A DNA stretch of 53,239 bases from Chara braunii. Taxonomy: Eukaryota; Streptophyta; Charophyceae; Charales; Characeae. The stretch is taken from positions 1,857,193-1,910,431 of the forward strand of contig BFEA01000089.1 of the NCBI GenBank assembly GCA_003427395.1, in the 5' to 3' direction. The translations under genes and the position numbers were made by a program. Below, piece after piece: positions 25,061 to 34,229 of the stretch. Within the stretch, counting starts at the first letter, position 1. Every line of letters begins with the position of its first letter. The notes under the pieces are model-generated. The model saw only the letters and a list, made by a program, of their open reading frames with translations, ran no database searches and was not told where the DNA came from.

Positions 25061-25329
25061 TTATGTAAGCTGGGTATAAGGGGTTAAATTATTGAAAGGT
25101 CATGAACTATTGTTTGTTCAGATAAATATGAGAATGGTGAGAGTACTTACCTTTGTGGTTTAACCTGTATGTGGATGAGTGAGACCACTACTTAGTCTGA
25201 GTTTTAGTTTGATAGGTAGTTGCTTTAATCGCTCGCCACGGGCTAGAGCCATAGGAGTTAGTTTTAATTCCTGCATTTTCTAAGCTAAGTTTTTTTACTT
25301 AGATCAATTCTCGCATTTTCTGGGATCTT

Positions 25330-25650
25330 TTGTTATACTTGGCTTTGCATAAATTTTGGTAAGCTACTTTCCTTACGGGAAGCGCTGCCGAAACTTCTGC
25401 AAAGTCCAATTTTAAAGTTCGACTTGTCTAAATTACATATATGACTTAGTAAAAATCTGGAAAGTCTCATTTTCTAAAGAGAGTGTTGCCCAAAGTTTTG
25501 TTAATTCAGGGAGTTAGATGAAATTGGACTTTGGAAACTTGAAGGTTAGTTTATGTTTTCATATTCGGACTGATATACATTCTGGAAAGACACTTTTCCT
25601 ACGGGGAGCGATGCCGAAATTTTCTTAGTTTAAAGGAGATAGGTTATATT
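25330..25650 (+). repeat. About 125-bp tandem repeat in the 3' LTR
   Basis: Three degenerate units matching 12690-13015, marked by CTTACGGGAAGCGCTGCCGA near 25371, a diverged middle unit (GTTGCCCAAAGTTTTG) and CTACGGGGAGCGATGCCGAA near 25598. They lie after the hairpin array. Confidence 0.65.
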
Positions 25651-27376
25651 TTGACAGGTGGCGATTCTGGCGATCTACCCTGTGTAGGGGAGATTATGTC
25701 ATAGTCTACCTTTGCTTTGGGCACTGCTTAGCGGTAGATTCAGGCTTAGTCAATTAGGGAGATTTTGAGTGAGATCGTGATATGGGGTTTATTCCCCAAA
25801 GACTTATAGGTTTAGCCTGGGGATTGGTTTGTCTTGTGTTACAAGTCCTCTTGACCATTTGATTCAATATTTGGACTAGTTTCAGCTTGATCCTACGAGG
25901 ATCATCTGTTGTTATCACTGATAACAGGTTGGTTGCCGATTCATCGATTTGCGATTCAACTCCAATCCACTCTTCTCACTCAACTTGAAGGCTTCAGGCC
26001 TGTGGTTTGAATTGTTCATTGTGTTTTCACCTGGACTTTATTGAATGGCCATTTAACAAAAGTACTGAGTATTTATTTTGGGGAGTTGCACAAAAGTGAG
26101 GTTTGTATGGCTAAAACAAGGGGTATGAACATAGAGATTGGTTGAAGTTGACCCCGTGTAGTGCGTGCACTTTTGTTGAATCTTTGATGTGATTGCAAGT
26201 ATGTTTGTGGTTCAGACTCTTAATGTGGCTGCCTATGATCGCATACATATATGGTTGTGAGGAGTCCCACTGAGATTGTGAAAAGTGATCGTCACATACT
26301 TATTCCTCTTATATATGTATGTAAGAATATGTGTACCTATATTGGGAGTTCGCGTGGCCCGAAGGACCCGCGTATTAAAGGTAAAAGTTGGGGTCGGGGT
26401 TAAGAAAGGAAAGGGCAACCCCCTTTTTCTGATTGTATGCTTCTTAATAACTTCTTAGTCGGACGTTGGTCCTAGGCCGGGATTCGAGGTCCTTGTCCAG
26501 GACATCCCAAACCCCAGACTCTGCATGGAAGGAATCTTCCCCCTCGCAAAGTCTATTGGCTCTGCCTGCCGAGCTCGCGACGGCCACACGACTATTCCTT
26601 CAGCCGTGCAATATCGTGAGGGATTAGACCATCACGATACTTCGAGACTGACACTTGAGTGTCATAAGCGGTTGTCGAATCCACGAGGGACCGCTTGATT
26701 ATGGGCACTACATAGTACGCCATCATTGCGACTGCTTGCGTACACTTGCATTACGAGTCGATATGATTAGGCTCTGCGTCCGCGCGGTTTTGTACTAAGT
26801 CTCGCGCTCCGCGTCGGAAAGTTATGGGATGGCTACCGAGGGACTAGGTGCGTTGTCTCGTTGTTTATGTTGTATCGCTTCGTGTATGTGCGTGTATGTG
26901 TGATTTTATTTTTATGTTCTTCATAGTGGTGTGCGCGTGGCGTGTGGGATGCGTTCTAGTCGACCGACGGCAAGTCGGGCTTGGGACCTCAGCCCCCCAA
27001 GATGTCGGTTCGCGTGCGGGTCCGATAGAGGCGTACTACCGCGCGTACCCCCTATGCTACAACAAACAAGAAACGCCCTCGGCTGGTCCACCTCTGCGAT
27101 TGCAGCTGATCAACTTTCATACTGTGGATTGGTAGCTCGGCGAGGATACGCCCACCGAAGGGAGGTGACAGCTCCCGTAAGGTGGAGGTAAGTCGTGCCT
27201 CGCGTTAGCCCTATCCTGTCGTAGGGGCTCGTGGGAGGTATGGTTGGCGCACTCAGACGGAGCGGCTTGCGGAAACTCCATGCATATTCGCGACGAGGAT
27301 TTAGACCAACTCCTGCGTGACGAGGCCGGGAGGGTCCCGCGATGCCTTGTGCGGTGCCGGACTGATGCGCTCGACA

Positions 27377-27380
27377 ACGT
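27377..27380. repeat. Right target-site duplication of the giant-LTR element
   Basis: ACGT directly follows the LTR end GACA. It pairs with GCGT at 7722-7725, with one difference that fits a single transition. Confidence 0.6.
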
Positions 27381-27509
27381 CCTCTGCCTTCTTCTTTGTT
27401 GCGGCTGTTGCTTGGCTTCGGTAATCAGAAGCAGCATCCGGGCCTGATAGGCCTCGTCCGTTTCCCCGGACATCTGGTCCATGACGACTGTTTGCGAGCG
27501 AGTAAGCAT
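27377..27509 (-). pseudogene. Gypsy gag, first 44 codons
   Basis: Reads on the minus strand from an ATG at 27509-27507: MLTRSQTVVMDQMSGETDEA, then YQARMLLLITEAKQQ, before being cut at 27377 by the giant-LTR element. A one-base shift near 27400 appears to have changed the frame: the alternative frame reads ATKKKAED, which joins in frame to the Ala/Gln-rich gag segment starting at 7721 when one ACGC target copy is kept. Its position, minus orientation and charged, coiled-coil-like composition identify it as the N terminus of the gag at 6335-7721. Confidence 0.7.
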
Positions 27510-27660
27510 AGACCAGGTCGGGGGCCTGCTGACGTGGTACTCCCTGCTGCTGACGTGACACTGCTGTTGGTTGATGTGGGCTGCTGACGTTGCCTGCTGA
27601 TGTTGCCTGCTGACGTGGCAACTCACCAATGCCGCCGCAGGGGGTACCCGGAGACAGATA
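27510..27660 (-). repeat. Gypsy leader with CTGCTGACG repeats
   Basis: The plus strand shows about six copies of CTGCTGACGTGG or TTGCCTGCTGACGT-like words at 27525-27622, just upstream of the gag ATG on the minus strand. This is probably the untranslated leader of the Gypsy RNA. Confidence 0.5.
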
Positions 27661-27769
27661 GATAAGGTAAGATCAAAAGGGGAACAACGTAGGTGGGGAG
27701 GGGTGGGTGGGATAAATCGCCCAGACAAGGAACCATTAATCAAAAAAGAAAAGTTTGAACTTTGCAAAA

Positions 27770-28260
27770 AAAAATCGAGAAAAAAGAAAGAAAATACTCG
27801 TTTGCAAGTTCAGTAGGCCTCCCAATTCCCCCTGATGTGCGAAATTACCAATGAGAAGAAATTTCGAACTTTCAAACTGCAAATGATTTTCTGATAAAGA
27901 ATTCCGAAAATGAAATACAACAAAATATTCGGAATTACTCAGATGAGAGTACGCGCAGTTTGGAGAATGATAACTGCANGAGGGATTTCCCGTACCATTT
28001 TTTTTTTTAAAACGAATTTCGGGAAAAAATATTCCAGATTTCTAAATAACTGGAAATTGCAAAAGGAAATCGAAATTTTCGAAAAAAGATATTCCGGATT
28101 TTCAAACAACGAAATTTTGAATTTTCAGAAGAAAAACGAAAATGGAAATTGCAGGTGTTGCGGTATTGCGATTTTCCACAACAGAAATAGCGGGAAAACA
28201 AAATCCAAGAAAGAAGAAAGAAATTTCGATTTTCGGCAGTGAGGTCAAAATTGTGATTTT
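27770..28260. other. A-rich unassigned segment
   Basis: A/T-rich DNA dominated by GAAATTTC, GGGAAAAAATATTCC and CGAAATTTTCGAAAA words, partly palindromic and loosely repeated. One undetermined base lies at 27979. No coding region. It lies in the expected leader of the Gypsy element, or is a separate small insertion. Confidence 0.35.
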
Positions 28261-28356
28261 GGGGGTAACTAGTGTGCTCTAATCAATCAATCAAGACTAA
28301 TCAGCTACCTAGTCCCCGCACATGTGTCAGATCAGGTTGTTCTGATTCACGTACGG

Positions 28357-28370
28357 TGTTCCGATACCAA
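28357..28370 (-). promoter_or_regulatory. Possible Gypsy primer-binding site
   Basis: On the minus strand TGTAACAG is followed by TTGGTATCGGAACACC. TGGTATC resembles the usual site complementary to initiator tRNA-Met (TGGTATCAGAGC), and the preceding ACA could be an LTR end. Against it: I find no matching 3' LTR below 3044. Confidence 0.35.
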
Positions 28371-28374
28371 CTGT

Positions 28375-29220
28375 TACATGCCCAGTTGAGCGATGTACAT
28401 ATAAAACCAAGGATCCACAATGTGATTAAAAGGACTGAATGGACAATGCAGTGCCAGTAGAATCTCAACAAGCAGTGTACATTCTGATACATACAAAAAA
28501 ATGGTGCTTTATAGCGACTTAGATTCGAGTCCTGACCTGGCCGGGACTGACCTCTAACACGTAGTGTAAGACAGCGCAGCAGAATGCTAGAATACCAATC
28601 ACTAGCCCAATCAATGTTGCAACGCAGAGCAAACATACATCATCCTCATCACAAGGTGTGAAGGGGCCTGGCGCTACAAATAGGAAGAATGCGCCAGGTC
28701 CAGATCATGCACAGATGAAGAAGAGGGGGAGAGATGAGAATGTCGTCAACACCAAGTCTTTGTTACAAGTCCCAAATAATCCCTCGTCAAAATGTTTGAA
28801 GCCCATCGAGTCTGGATCCGAATGTCACCGAGCCCGCTCTCTCATAGTCTGCTGATGCAGTGAAGTCAGGTAGCGAGAGGGTGAGAGGGAGATGGTGGAC
28901 TGAGAAGACGAAGAAGAAGAACTCTCTCTCTCCCATGTGCCAGGTACTAACCTGTGAAGATGGCGCTGTACTGCAGGTACCTCGAAGGCGAAGCTGGAGC
29001 TATGGCGCTGCAGGTACTCTAGCTTCTATGGTGCCCAGCGCTGAAGACTACTGCCAACGCTACTAGCGCCCAGCGCTGAAGACTACTGCGAGCGCTACAA
29101 CTACTCCTGCAGCGCTCCTCCAGAGTGCTGCTGCCGAATCCTGAAGGCTACCTCCTGCCTCCTGAACTGCACATGAAGTGCCTGGGAAGTACCTAGGAAC
29201 TACCTGCCGGCCTGCAGGGC
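28375..29220 (-). other. Unassigned; possible Gypsy 5' LTR
   Basis: If the primer-binding site is real, this and the next few hundred bases would be U5, R and U3 on the minus strand. GCCCAGCGCTGAAGACTACTGC repeats as a ~33-bp tandem near 29035 and 29068 (the unit is longer than the words shown here). No coding region is seen. Confidence 0.3.
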
Positions 29221-29246
29221 GGGCCAGTCCTATATAGTGCTGGCCC
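29221..29246. promoter_or_regulatory. TATA-like motif in the loop of a hairpin
   Basis: GGGCCAG (29221-29227) and CTGGCCC (29240-29246) are perfectly complementary and enclose TCCTATATAGTG. On the minus strand the loop contains CTATATAGG, a TATA-box candidate for the putative Gypsy LTR. Confidence 0.35.
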
Positions 29247-29280
29247 GTCCAGGAGGCTGCTCTTGCCAATGCCGAAACGT

Positions 29281-29590
29281 GCCAGACCCTGGCGTTGAAG
29301 CTCAACCAGGGGTTGTCTTGAAAACAGGCCCGAAATGGCCTGTGCTAAAACCCTGGTTTGTTGCCTGAGTTTCAGGGCGGGTCGAACTGACGAGGGCCTG
29401 AAAATGGCCCTCAGTTTCAGGCTGAAAACACCCAGGGCCGGAAAGGCCCTGATTTAGCCTGAAACGACACAGGGACTGTAGGCCCTTGTTTTCAGGCTTT
29501 CAGGCTGAAACGACACGGGGCCTGTAGGCCCTTGTTTTCAGGCTTTTGGCCTGAAAACNTCACGGGCCTGAAAGGGGGCCCGTGCAGCCT
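29281..29590. repeat. GC-rich hairpin array
   Basis: Successive stem-loops share a GGCC...GGCC base and differ in their outer arms: CAGGCC with GGCCTG (29325-29342), GAGGGCC with GGCCCTC (29392-29412), CAGGGCC with GGCCCTG (29433-29451), CACGGGCC with GGCCCGTG (29561-29584). Loops are CGAAAT, TGAAAAT, GGAAA and TGAAAGGG. Between them lie TTTCAGGCTGAAA palindromes. One undetermined base lies at 29559. No protein is seen. Confidence 0.65.
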
Positions 29591-29792
29591 GTTGCAGGTG
29601 CAGCATGTAACAGTTGCTTTCCGTTCAAGTGCTGGTGGTTTAAAGAAAAAGGCCTCTGCTTCAGCTTCATATGGTTTTCTTCACGGGCTTGGATGGCTGC
29701 CGGCATGGTTTCTGCACGGCAGTCGCCATTGTGGTCTGCTGCGTTCATCTGAGTGACTGTTATAGTTCATATGGTGTTTGTGTTTGTGACTC

Positions 29793-29911
29793 GGGGCCTC
29801 GTTCTACCACTCACCACATGCACAAAAGACAAAAACATATGGCTGTGTATCTTTCCATGTTGTAGCGGAAGATTCATTCTCATTGTGCACATTTGGTGAG
29901 TAGTGGAGCGA
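29793..29911. mobile_element. Foldback MITE-like element, copy 1
   Basis: The left end GGGGCCTCGTTCTACCACTC and the right end GAGTAGTGGAGCGAGGCC are inverted copies with a few mismatches. The inner sequence CATATGGCTGTGTATCTTTC is shared with copy 2 (30343-30475). About 120 bp, no coding capacity. Confidence 0.5.
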
Positions 29912-30261
29912 GGCCATAGGGCATTGGAAAGATGGTAGTGAAATCATGATAGTTTCTCATGGAGAAGGCAGATAGTTAATCCTTCCTGTTGAGGGAAGTA
30001 ATCAAAGCTGTGTAGAAGCTATCAGGGAAGCTGTCTCTGGTGAGCAGTGGCTTTGGTTCTCCCAGTCCTAATCTCACTGTTTGGGGGAAGGTGGGCTGTG
30101 CCACTCTGCTCTGCAGTGCAACATGGCGACAATGCTAGACGGGTAGAGCAAGCAAGCTTACCTATGTGACCCCTGCGTGGCCCGGAATAAATTGAACTGA
30201 CACCATTTGTGGCCCAATGAACCATGTATCAGAACAGCTACTGCACTCGATCTTAGAACGG

Positions 30262-30320
30262 CCGGTCATTATAGTTGTATGTGGTGCAGTTTTCAGTCCA
30301 GATACCTCTATAATGACTGG
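30262..30320. repeat. Small foldback repeat
   Basis: GTCATTATAG (30265-30274) and CTATAATGAC (30308-30317) form a perfect 10-bp stem. The following GGGCATTATATTCGGGTGAA recurs, diverged, after the related foldback near 35743-35825. Confidence 0.5.
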
Positions 30321-30342
30321 GCATTATATTCGGGTGAAGAGG

Positions 30343-30475
30343 ATAGGGCTTCGCTCCACTACTCACCATATGAACAAAAGTTAAAAAATTATGGCGGTGT
30401 ATCTTTCCATGTTCGAGCGGAAAATTTATTCTTATTTTGCACAATTGCCGAATAGTGGAGAGAGGTCCCTAGACT
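30343..30475. mobile_element. Foldback MITE-like element, copy 2
   Basis: Starts GGGCTTCGCTCCACTACTC and ends AATAGTGGAGAGAGGTCCC, inverted with a few mismatches. The interior GGCGGTGTATCTTTCCATGT matches copy 1. Confidence 0.5.
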
Positions 30476-30505
30476 GCTTTCTGGGATGCAACAAGTGCTT
30501 TTCCG

Positions 30506-30506
<1 letters not shown>

Positions 30507-30540
<34 letters not shown>
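30507..30540 (+). repeat. (GTT)n microsatellite
   Basis: About eleven uninterrupted GTT units followed by TTTATTTTATTTTATG, directly upstream of a SINE-like unit. Confidence 0.95.
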
Positions 30541-30541
<1 letters not shown>

Positions 30542-30555
30542 TTATTTTATTTTAT

Positions 30556-30690
30556 GAATAGCCCTTAAGATATCCCTCTATCCTGGCGCTGGTAAGAGAA
30601 CCGTCAGAATTGAGGGCTTATCTGTCGGGCTGCTCCATCTATTGGTGGGGAGCGGCATGTGCTGGAAACCGGGTCCAGCGTCCCATTGAT
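30556..30690 (+). mobile_element. SINE-like structured repeat, copy A
   Basis: Order: AATAGCCCTTAAGATATCCC, a GGTAAGAGAACC hairpin, TGAGGGCTTAT closing the outer stem, then hairpin H1 with arms GCTCC/GGAGC (30632-30653), then hairpin H2 with arms CTGGA/TCCAG (30662-30678), then GTCCCATTGATACA. The same order recurs in other copies, so this is a discrete repeat unit. I see no clear A/B-box promoter, so calling it a SINE is inference from size, copy number and lack of coding frames. Confidence 0.6.
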
Positions 30691-30939
30691 ACAGTTTCCT
30701 TTGGTAAGACAAAAACAGAAAAAGGGAAAAGATGGAGGAAGACAGAAGCTGGAACCCAATGATGTCCTAGTTGTCATAGGGCCTCGCCACACCAGTGTCA
30801 AAAATTCTTTTTTCGACATTTGCGCATCGCCACACCAGGTGTCGAGTCTTTTTTCCCCAAATCTTTTCGACATGTGTCAGATATGAGTTTTCCACAACCG
30901 CGGTTTCCAACTCTTTTTTTTTTTTTTTTTAATCCAAAT

Positions 30940-31140
30940 GCTCCAGTCTATTCGCGGGGAGCAGCATGTGCTGGGAACCGGGCCCACCGTCCCATATCAA
31001 ATTGTACAAATCATTGAGAACATTTGAGAACATTTGAGATCATTTAAGATACCGGGGCCATTACCCGGCTTCGGGTGAGATCAGTCTGTGATTATCTAAT
31101 GACCTAATAAGGAACTACACATGCAATAGGCTGCCACAGA
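30940..31140 (+). mobile_element. SINE-like structured repeat, copy B with extension
   Basis: H1 and H2 cores at 30940-30993 (GCTCC...GGAGC, CTGGG...CCCA), then a third hairpin, CCGGG-GCCATTA-CCCGG (31052-31068). The same three elements recur at 36174-36320 with compensatory changes in the arms. Confidence 0.55.
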
Positions 31141-31209
31141 GGTCCTACGAAAGCTCACAACCCTCAGGATCCCTAACGAGTCCTTCTAAGACTTTCCAAC
31201 ACAGTCTTA

Positions 31210-31440
31210 CTCCCTGCTGAGCTCTTCCAGGCCTCATGCCCCCACTCTGCATGGTTACAGGGCAACACAACTCGCCCCAGCTCCGACCAGCGTCGTCCCA
31301 GCAGCAAACCTTGGCTGTCCCTTGGGATGCCCACCCCAAAGCATCCCCAGATCTCCCTACCAGGCCTCACGCTCCTGCATCAGCAGGTTACAGGGCATCA
31401 CCCCAGCACCGGCCAGCGTCGTTCTGGCATCGAAAAGCCA
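31210..31440 (+). repeat. Dispersed ~125-bp unit array, first block
   Basis: Repeats the series GAGCTCTTCCAGGCCTCATG, GGTTACAGGGCAACAC, CCAGCTCCGACCAGCGTCGT about every 125 bp. The same units occur at 31600-32260, 36460-36700 and 36920-37200. Confidence 0.6.
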
Positions 31441-31535
31441 CAGATCACTGAGTATAACCGCTTCAGAACCGCCTAGGATGGGTTGCTAAGATACCCTAGA
31501 GTCCTAAGACATTCATAAGAACCACCGACAAAAAT

Positions 31536-32325
31536 CAGATAGGTGAAACCTATTCAATCCACCTACGACCACCACCAGTATGGTTTTTTTCAGCACAAAC
31601 CGAAGCTCTTCCAGGCCTCATGCTCCCATCAGGTTAGGTTACAGAGTTGCACCACCTTGCTCCCGCACCGGCCAGCATTGCTCCAGTTACTACCCCCGAT
31701 GACCACTGAGACTGCCCCCGCACACAGTACCCCAGAGCTCTCTACCAGGCCTCACGCCCCCACTAAGCTAGGTCACAAAGTTGCACCACCTGGCTTCGGC
31801 TCCTGCCAGCGTTGCTCCAGCATCGGTCTTCGAGGGCCGCCGGATTTTCAACCACCCTTCGCAGGATCACAGAAGAATTGCCAGATAGCACCTATTCCTA
31901 CAACCTTCTCGAGCGGCAAACCAAATGAAAAGAAATAGTAAAAGCCTCCCAGCCACGAATCAGATAGGTGAAACCTATTCAATCCACCTGCGACCACCAC
32001 CAGCATGGATGTTTTCAGTACGAACCGAAGCTCTTCCAGGCCTCATGCTCCCATCAGGTTAGGTTAGTTGCACCACCTTGCTCCAGCATCGGCCAGCATT
32101 GCTTTAGTTACGACCCCCAATGACCACTGGGACTGCCCCCTCAAACAGCCCCCCAGAGCTCTCTACCAGGCCTCACACCCCCACTAAGCTGGGTCACAGA
32201 GTTGCGCCACCTGGCTCCGGCTCCGGCCAGCGTTGCTCCAGCATCGGTCTTCGAGGGCCACCGAATTTTCAACCACCCTTCGCAGGATCAGAGATGACTT
32301 GCCAGATAACACCTATTCATGCATC
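31536..32325 (+). repeat. 425-bp tandem duplication
   Basis: Two copies start CAGATAGGTGAAACCTATTC at 31536 and 31961 and stay similar to about CGCAGGATCA(C/G)AGA near the end. Each contains two of the ~125-bp units. Short frames in both copies encode similar peptides, but without a start context or domain I regard these as incidental. Confidence 0.75.
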
Positions 32326-32942
32326 CTAAAGATGATAATGATGAAGATGATGGTGACGACCAACTCACCTGCTGATGTGAACGGCAAACAATGCCTTGAA
32401 GTGCAAACATCTAATGATGACAAACTGATTTCCAACTCGAAACCGCCTGCCTGCAGCGGGCCAAAACTCGAAACCACAATAGGGAGCTTGTGAAAACGAG
32501 CGACTTTTCGACAACTGTCAGAGTCGAGGCATTGTGGAAATCCTGTCTTCAGTTCCACAGCCTCAAAAACCCGCCGAGTTGAAACGAGCTGTATAGCGAA
32601 GGCGGTTTTTTTTTTGAACCCACCAATGTCGAAAAATGCCTGACAGTTGCCGAAAATTAAGCGTTTTCGACATTGGTGTGGCAAGCCCCATATTTACACT
32701 GAAAAAAAGGAAAAATAGTTGTCATATATTTAAACTGAAAAAAAGAAAAAGAAGAAGCTCTGGAAGGAACCAAGAATGACTGCCACCCGGCAGCCATTCC
32801 TGTGTCTTTCATGGGCTATTGTTTCCAGCTAAATTGTTTGTTACTTGTGTTGCCTTCTATGCGCTTATACTGTCAAAAAGAGGGCAAGTGGCAGCTCTTC
32901 TTGAATTCTCCAGCGCCCTTTGTTTCCCTTTCCTGCTTGCTT

Positions 32943-33070
32943 TTTTTAGGCCTCATTCCACTACCCACCAAATGTGCAAAATGATAATAAATCTTTTGCT
33001 AGGAAAAGGAAAGACACGCTGCCATATTTTTTGTCTTTTGTGCATGTGGAGAGTAGTGGAGCAAGGCTCT
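32943..33070. mobile_element. Foldback MITE-like element, copy 3
   Basis: GGCCTCATTCCACTACCCAC at the left; the right end GAGAGTAGTGGAGCAAGGC is the inverted match. The interior CAAATGTGCAAAATGATAAT corresponds to the reverse complement of copy 1, so this copy lies in the opposite orientation. Confidence 0.5.
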
Positions 33071-33384
33071 TTTAAGGCCTCATTCTACTACCCTGCCGTA
33101 CACTTACCTCGGTGAAGGTTCATTGCTTCAGCAGGAACAGTGCCTGCTCTTTGATTTTTGCTGAACTAAGGGCATACTCACACAGGGACCTATAATCCCA
33201 AATTCCCCCCCAAAAAGGTAGAGGACCGGTCACACAGATTTGGCAAAGTCCTAATGTACCATTCGTGTGCCCATTTGCCAGTCGCCTGAGTAGCCGCAGG
33301 GCAAGGGCAAGAGGTGACCGCAATTGCGCTATTTATTTTTTCGCATTTCCTTCGAGAATTGGTGAAATTTCTTTTTCTTAACTC

Positions 33385-34210
33385 TTTTTTTTAATTATTT
33401 TATAAAGGGAATAGCCCTTGTGGACGCCCTCTATCCCCGGGGTGAAGTCCCACCGCCGAAGTTGAGTTTTCTCAACGCGGAGCTTTCTATCACGTGTGGC
33501 ATGGTGGGACGGAGCTCTGCCGTTGATGTATTGAGAATCTAAGGGTACCGAAATACAGGAGAATAACCTATTAGATTTGGTCATTTTGTAGAATTTTTCT
33601 TTGACGTGAAATCCGTTTTGTAGTATGCGCTGGCCCTTTTGGTTTGGGCGGGAAGCCATTTTCCATTGAGAAAACTACCCTACCGAGGGTAGGGTACATT
33701 TCTCAACTTATATGCCTTTCCTTCTTTTTTTTTTTATAGATATCATTACACCCTGAAACCGAGGAACTCTGACAGCTGTGTTTGGCTCTCTCGCATCAAA
33801 CTCTCTTCCTTCTTTGGGCAATGAACGCATCTGGCCATCCATCTTGTCCCTGTCCATTTTACGAATGGTGACCTCCTGTCCCCTCACCACGGGAAGTACC
33901 CTTTTTCCACGGAGACATTCACTCCGACTGTGCCAGACGTGTTTCCTTTCTACGAGTTACTTCATCAAAAATAAGGAGAAAAACTGTTTCTAGCGTTTTT
34001 TTTTCAGTTTTTTAATTTTTTGTTTCGAATTTATTAATGTCAAAATGGTGTCACACGGTTGCGTTTTCTAAACTAAACTTGGGCGGTGGGACTTCACCCC
34101 AGCGGTGGTGAGAGAACCTTTGGGATTGAGGGTTTCTCTGTCGGGCTGCTCCATCTATTGGTGGGGAGCGGCACCTGCTGGAAACCGGGTCCAGCGTCCC
34201 ATTGATACAA
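33385..34210 (+). mobile_element. SINE-like repeat copy C, split by a DNA element
   Basis: The left part (GAATAGCCCTTGTGG...CCTCTATCCCC, to 33438) and the right part (GCGGTGGTGAGAGAACC... with H1 and H2 at 34148-34200) together match copy A; the middle is the 662-bp element at 33439-34100. H1 arms are GCTCC/GGAGC and H2 arms CTGGA/TCCAG, as in copy A. Confidence 0.65.
33439..34100. mobile_element. 662-bp DNA element with perfect 19-bp TIRs
   Basis: Starts GGGGTGAAGTCCCACCGCC and ends with its exact reverse complement, GGCGGTGGGACTTCACCCC. The next nine bases match at seven positions (GAAGTTGAG / CAAGTTTAG). It interrupts a SINE-like unit, so it is the younger insertion. Internal hairpins include GTTGAG/CTCAAC near 33461 and CTACCCT/AGGGTAG near 33677. 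There is no transposase frame, so it is non-autonomous. No clear target duplication; if present it is at most two to three bases. Confidence 0.75.
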
Positions 34211-34229
34211 CTTGTAACACAGAGATTGC

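Larger units (their letters stand above)
7726..27376 (+). mobile_element. Giant-LTR, coding-less LTR retrotransposon (LARD-like)
   Basis: Two direct repeats of about 7 kb (7726-14758 and 19979-27376) both start TGTCGGTGCG and end GACA, giving canonical TG...CA ends. The first is followed after two bases by a tRNA-Asp-type primer-binding site, which fixes the orientation as plus. The interior (14759-19978) has no gag or pol motif and no frame longer than about 90 codons. LARDs, known from grasses, have long LTRs and non-coding interiors and depend on a partner's enzymes. This copy fits, with longer LTRs than I recall for that class. No polypurine tract is seen directly upstream of the 3' LTR. 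It inserted into a Gypsy gag gene. Confidence 0.85.
19979..27376 (+). repeat. 3' LTR of the giant-LTR element
   Basis: The gap-free LTR copy, 7398 bp. It runs from TGTCGGTGCG to GCGCTCGACA and ends against the Gypsy gag start. It includes the TATA box (20712-20719), the most complete hairpin array (24107-25060), the ~125-bp tandem repeat (25330-25650) and the conserved 16-bp palindrome near 26650. A few undetermined bases lie at 24222-24277. No coding region is recognisable. Confidence 0.85.
3044..28370 (-). mobile_element. Decayed Ty3/Gypsy retrotransposon, interrupted by the giant-LTR element
   Basis: Read on the minus strand the order is a possible primer-binding site (28357-28370), a leader, gag start (27509-27377), then after the inserted element gag continued (7721-6335), protease, reverse transcriptase/RNase H and integrase. 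That order (integrase last) is the Ty3/Gypsy type. Every domain carries frameshifts, stops or lost catalytic residues, so the copy is dead. Across the insertion the two gag pieces share one reading frame once a 4-bp target duplication is allowed for. That ties 27377-27509 to 7721 as one former gene. The outer borders are uncertain. Confidence 0.75.
30779..32689. mobile_element. Non-autonomous TIR element, GGCCTCG family (about 1.9 kb)
   Basis: The left end GGGCCTCGCCACACCAGTGT matches the reverse complement of the right end, GGGGCTTGCCACACCAATGT, and both continue into CRAAAA-type sequence. A second, diverged terminus (GCATCGCCACACC) sits at about 30824. The interior is made of SINE-like copy B and arrays of ~125-bp units; no transposase is seen. 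It could be two separate elements rather than one. Confidence 0.45.

Noticed and set aside
31543-32329. Repeated short proteins (ELSTRPHAPTKLGH-like) as a gene family
   Set aside because: They arise from the 425-bp tandem duplication, have no consistent start or domain, and sit in non-coding repeats.
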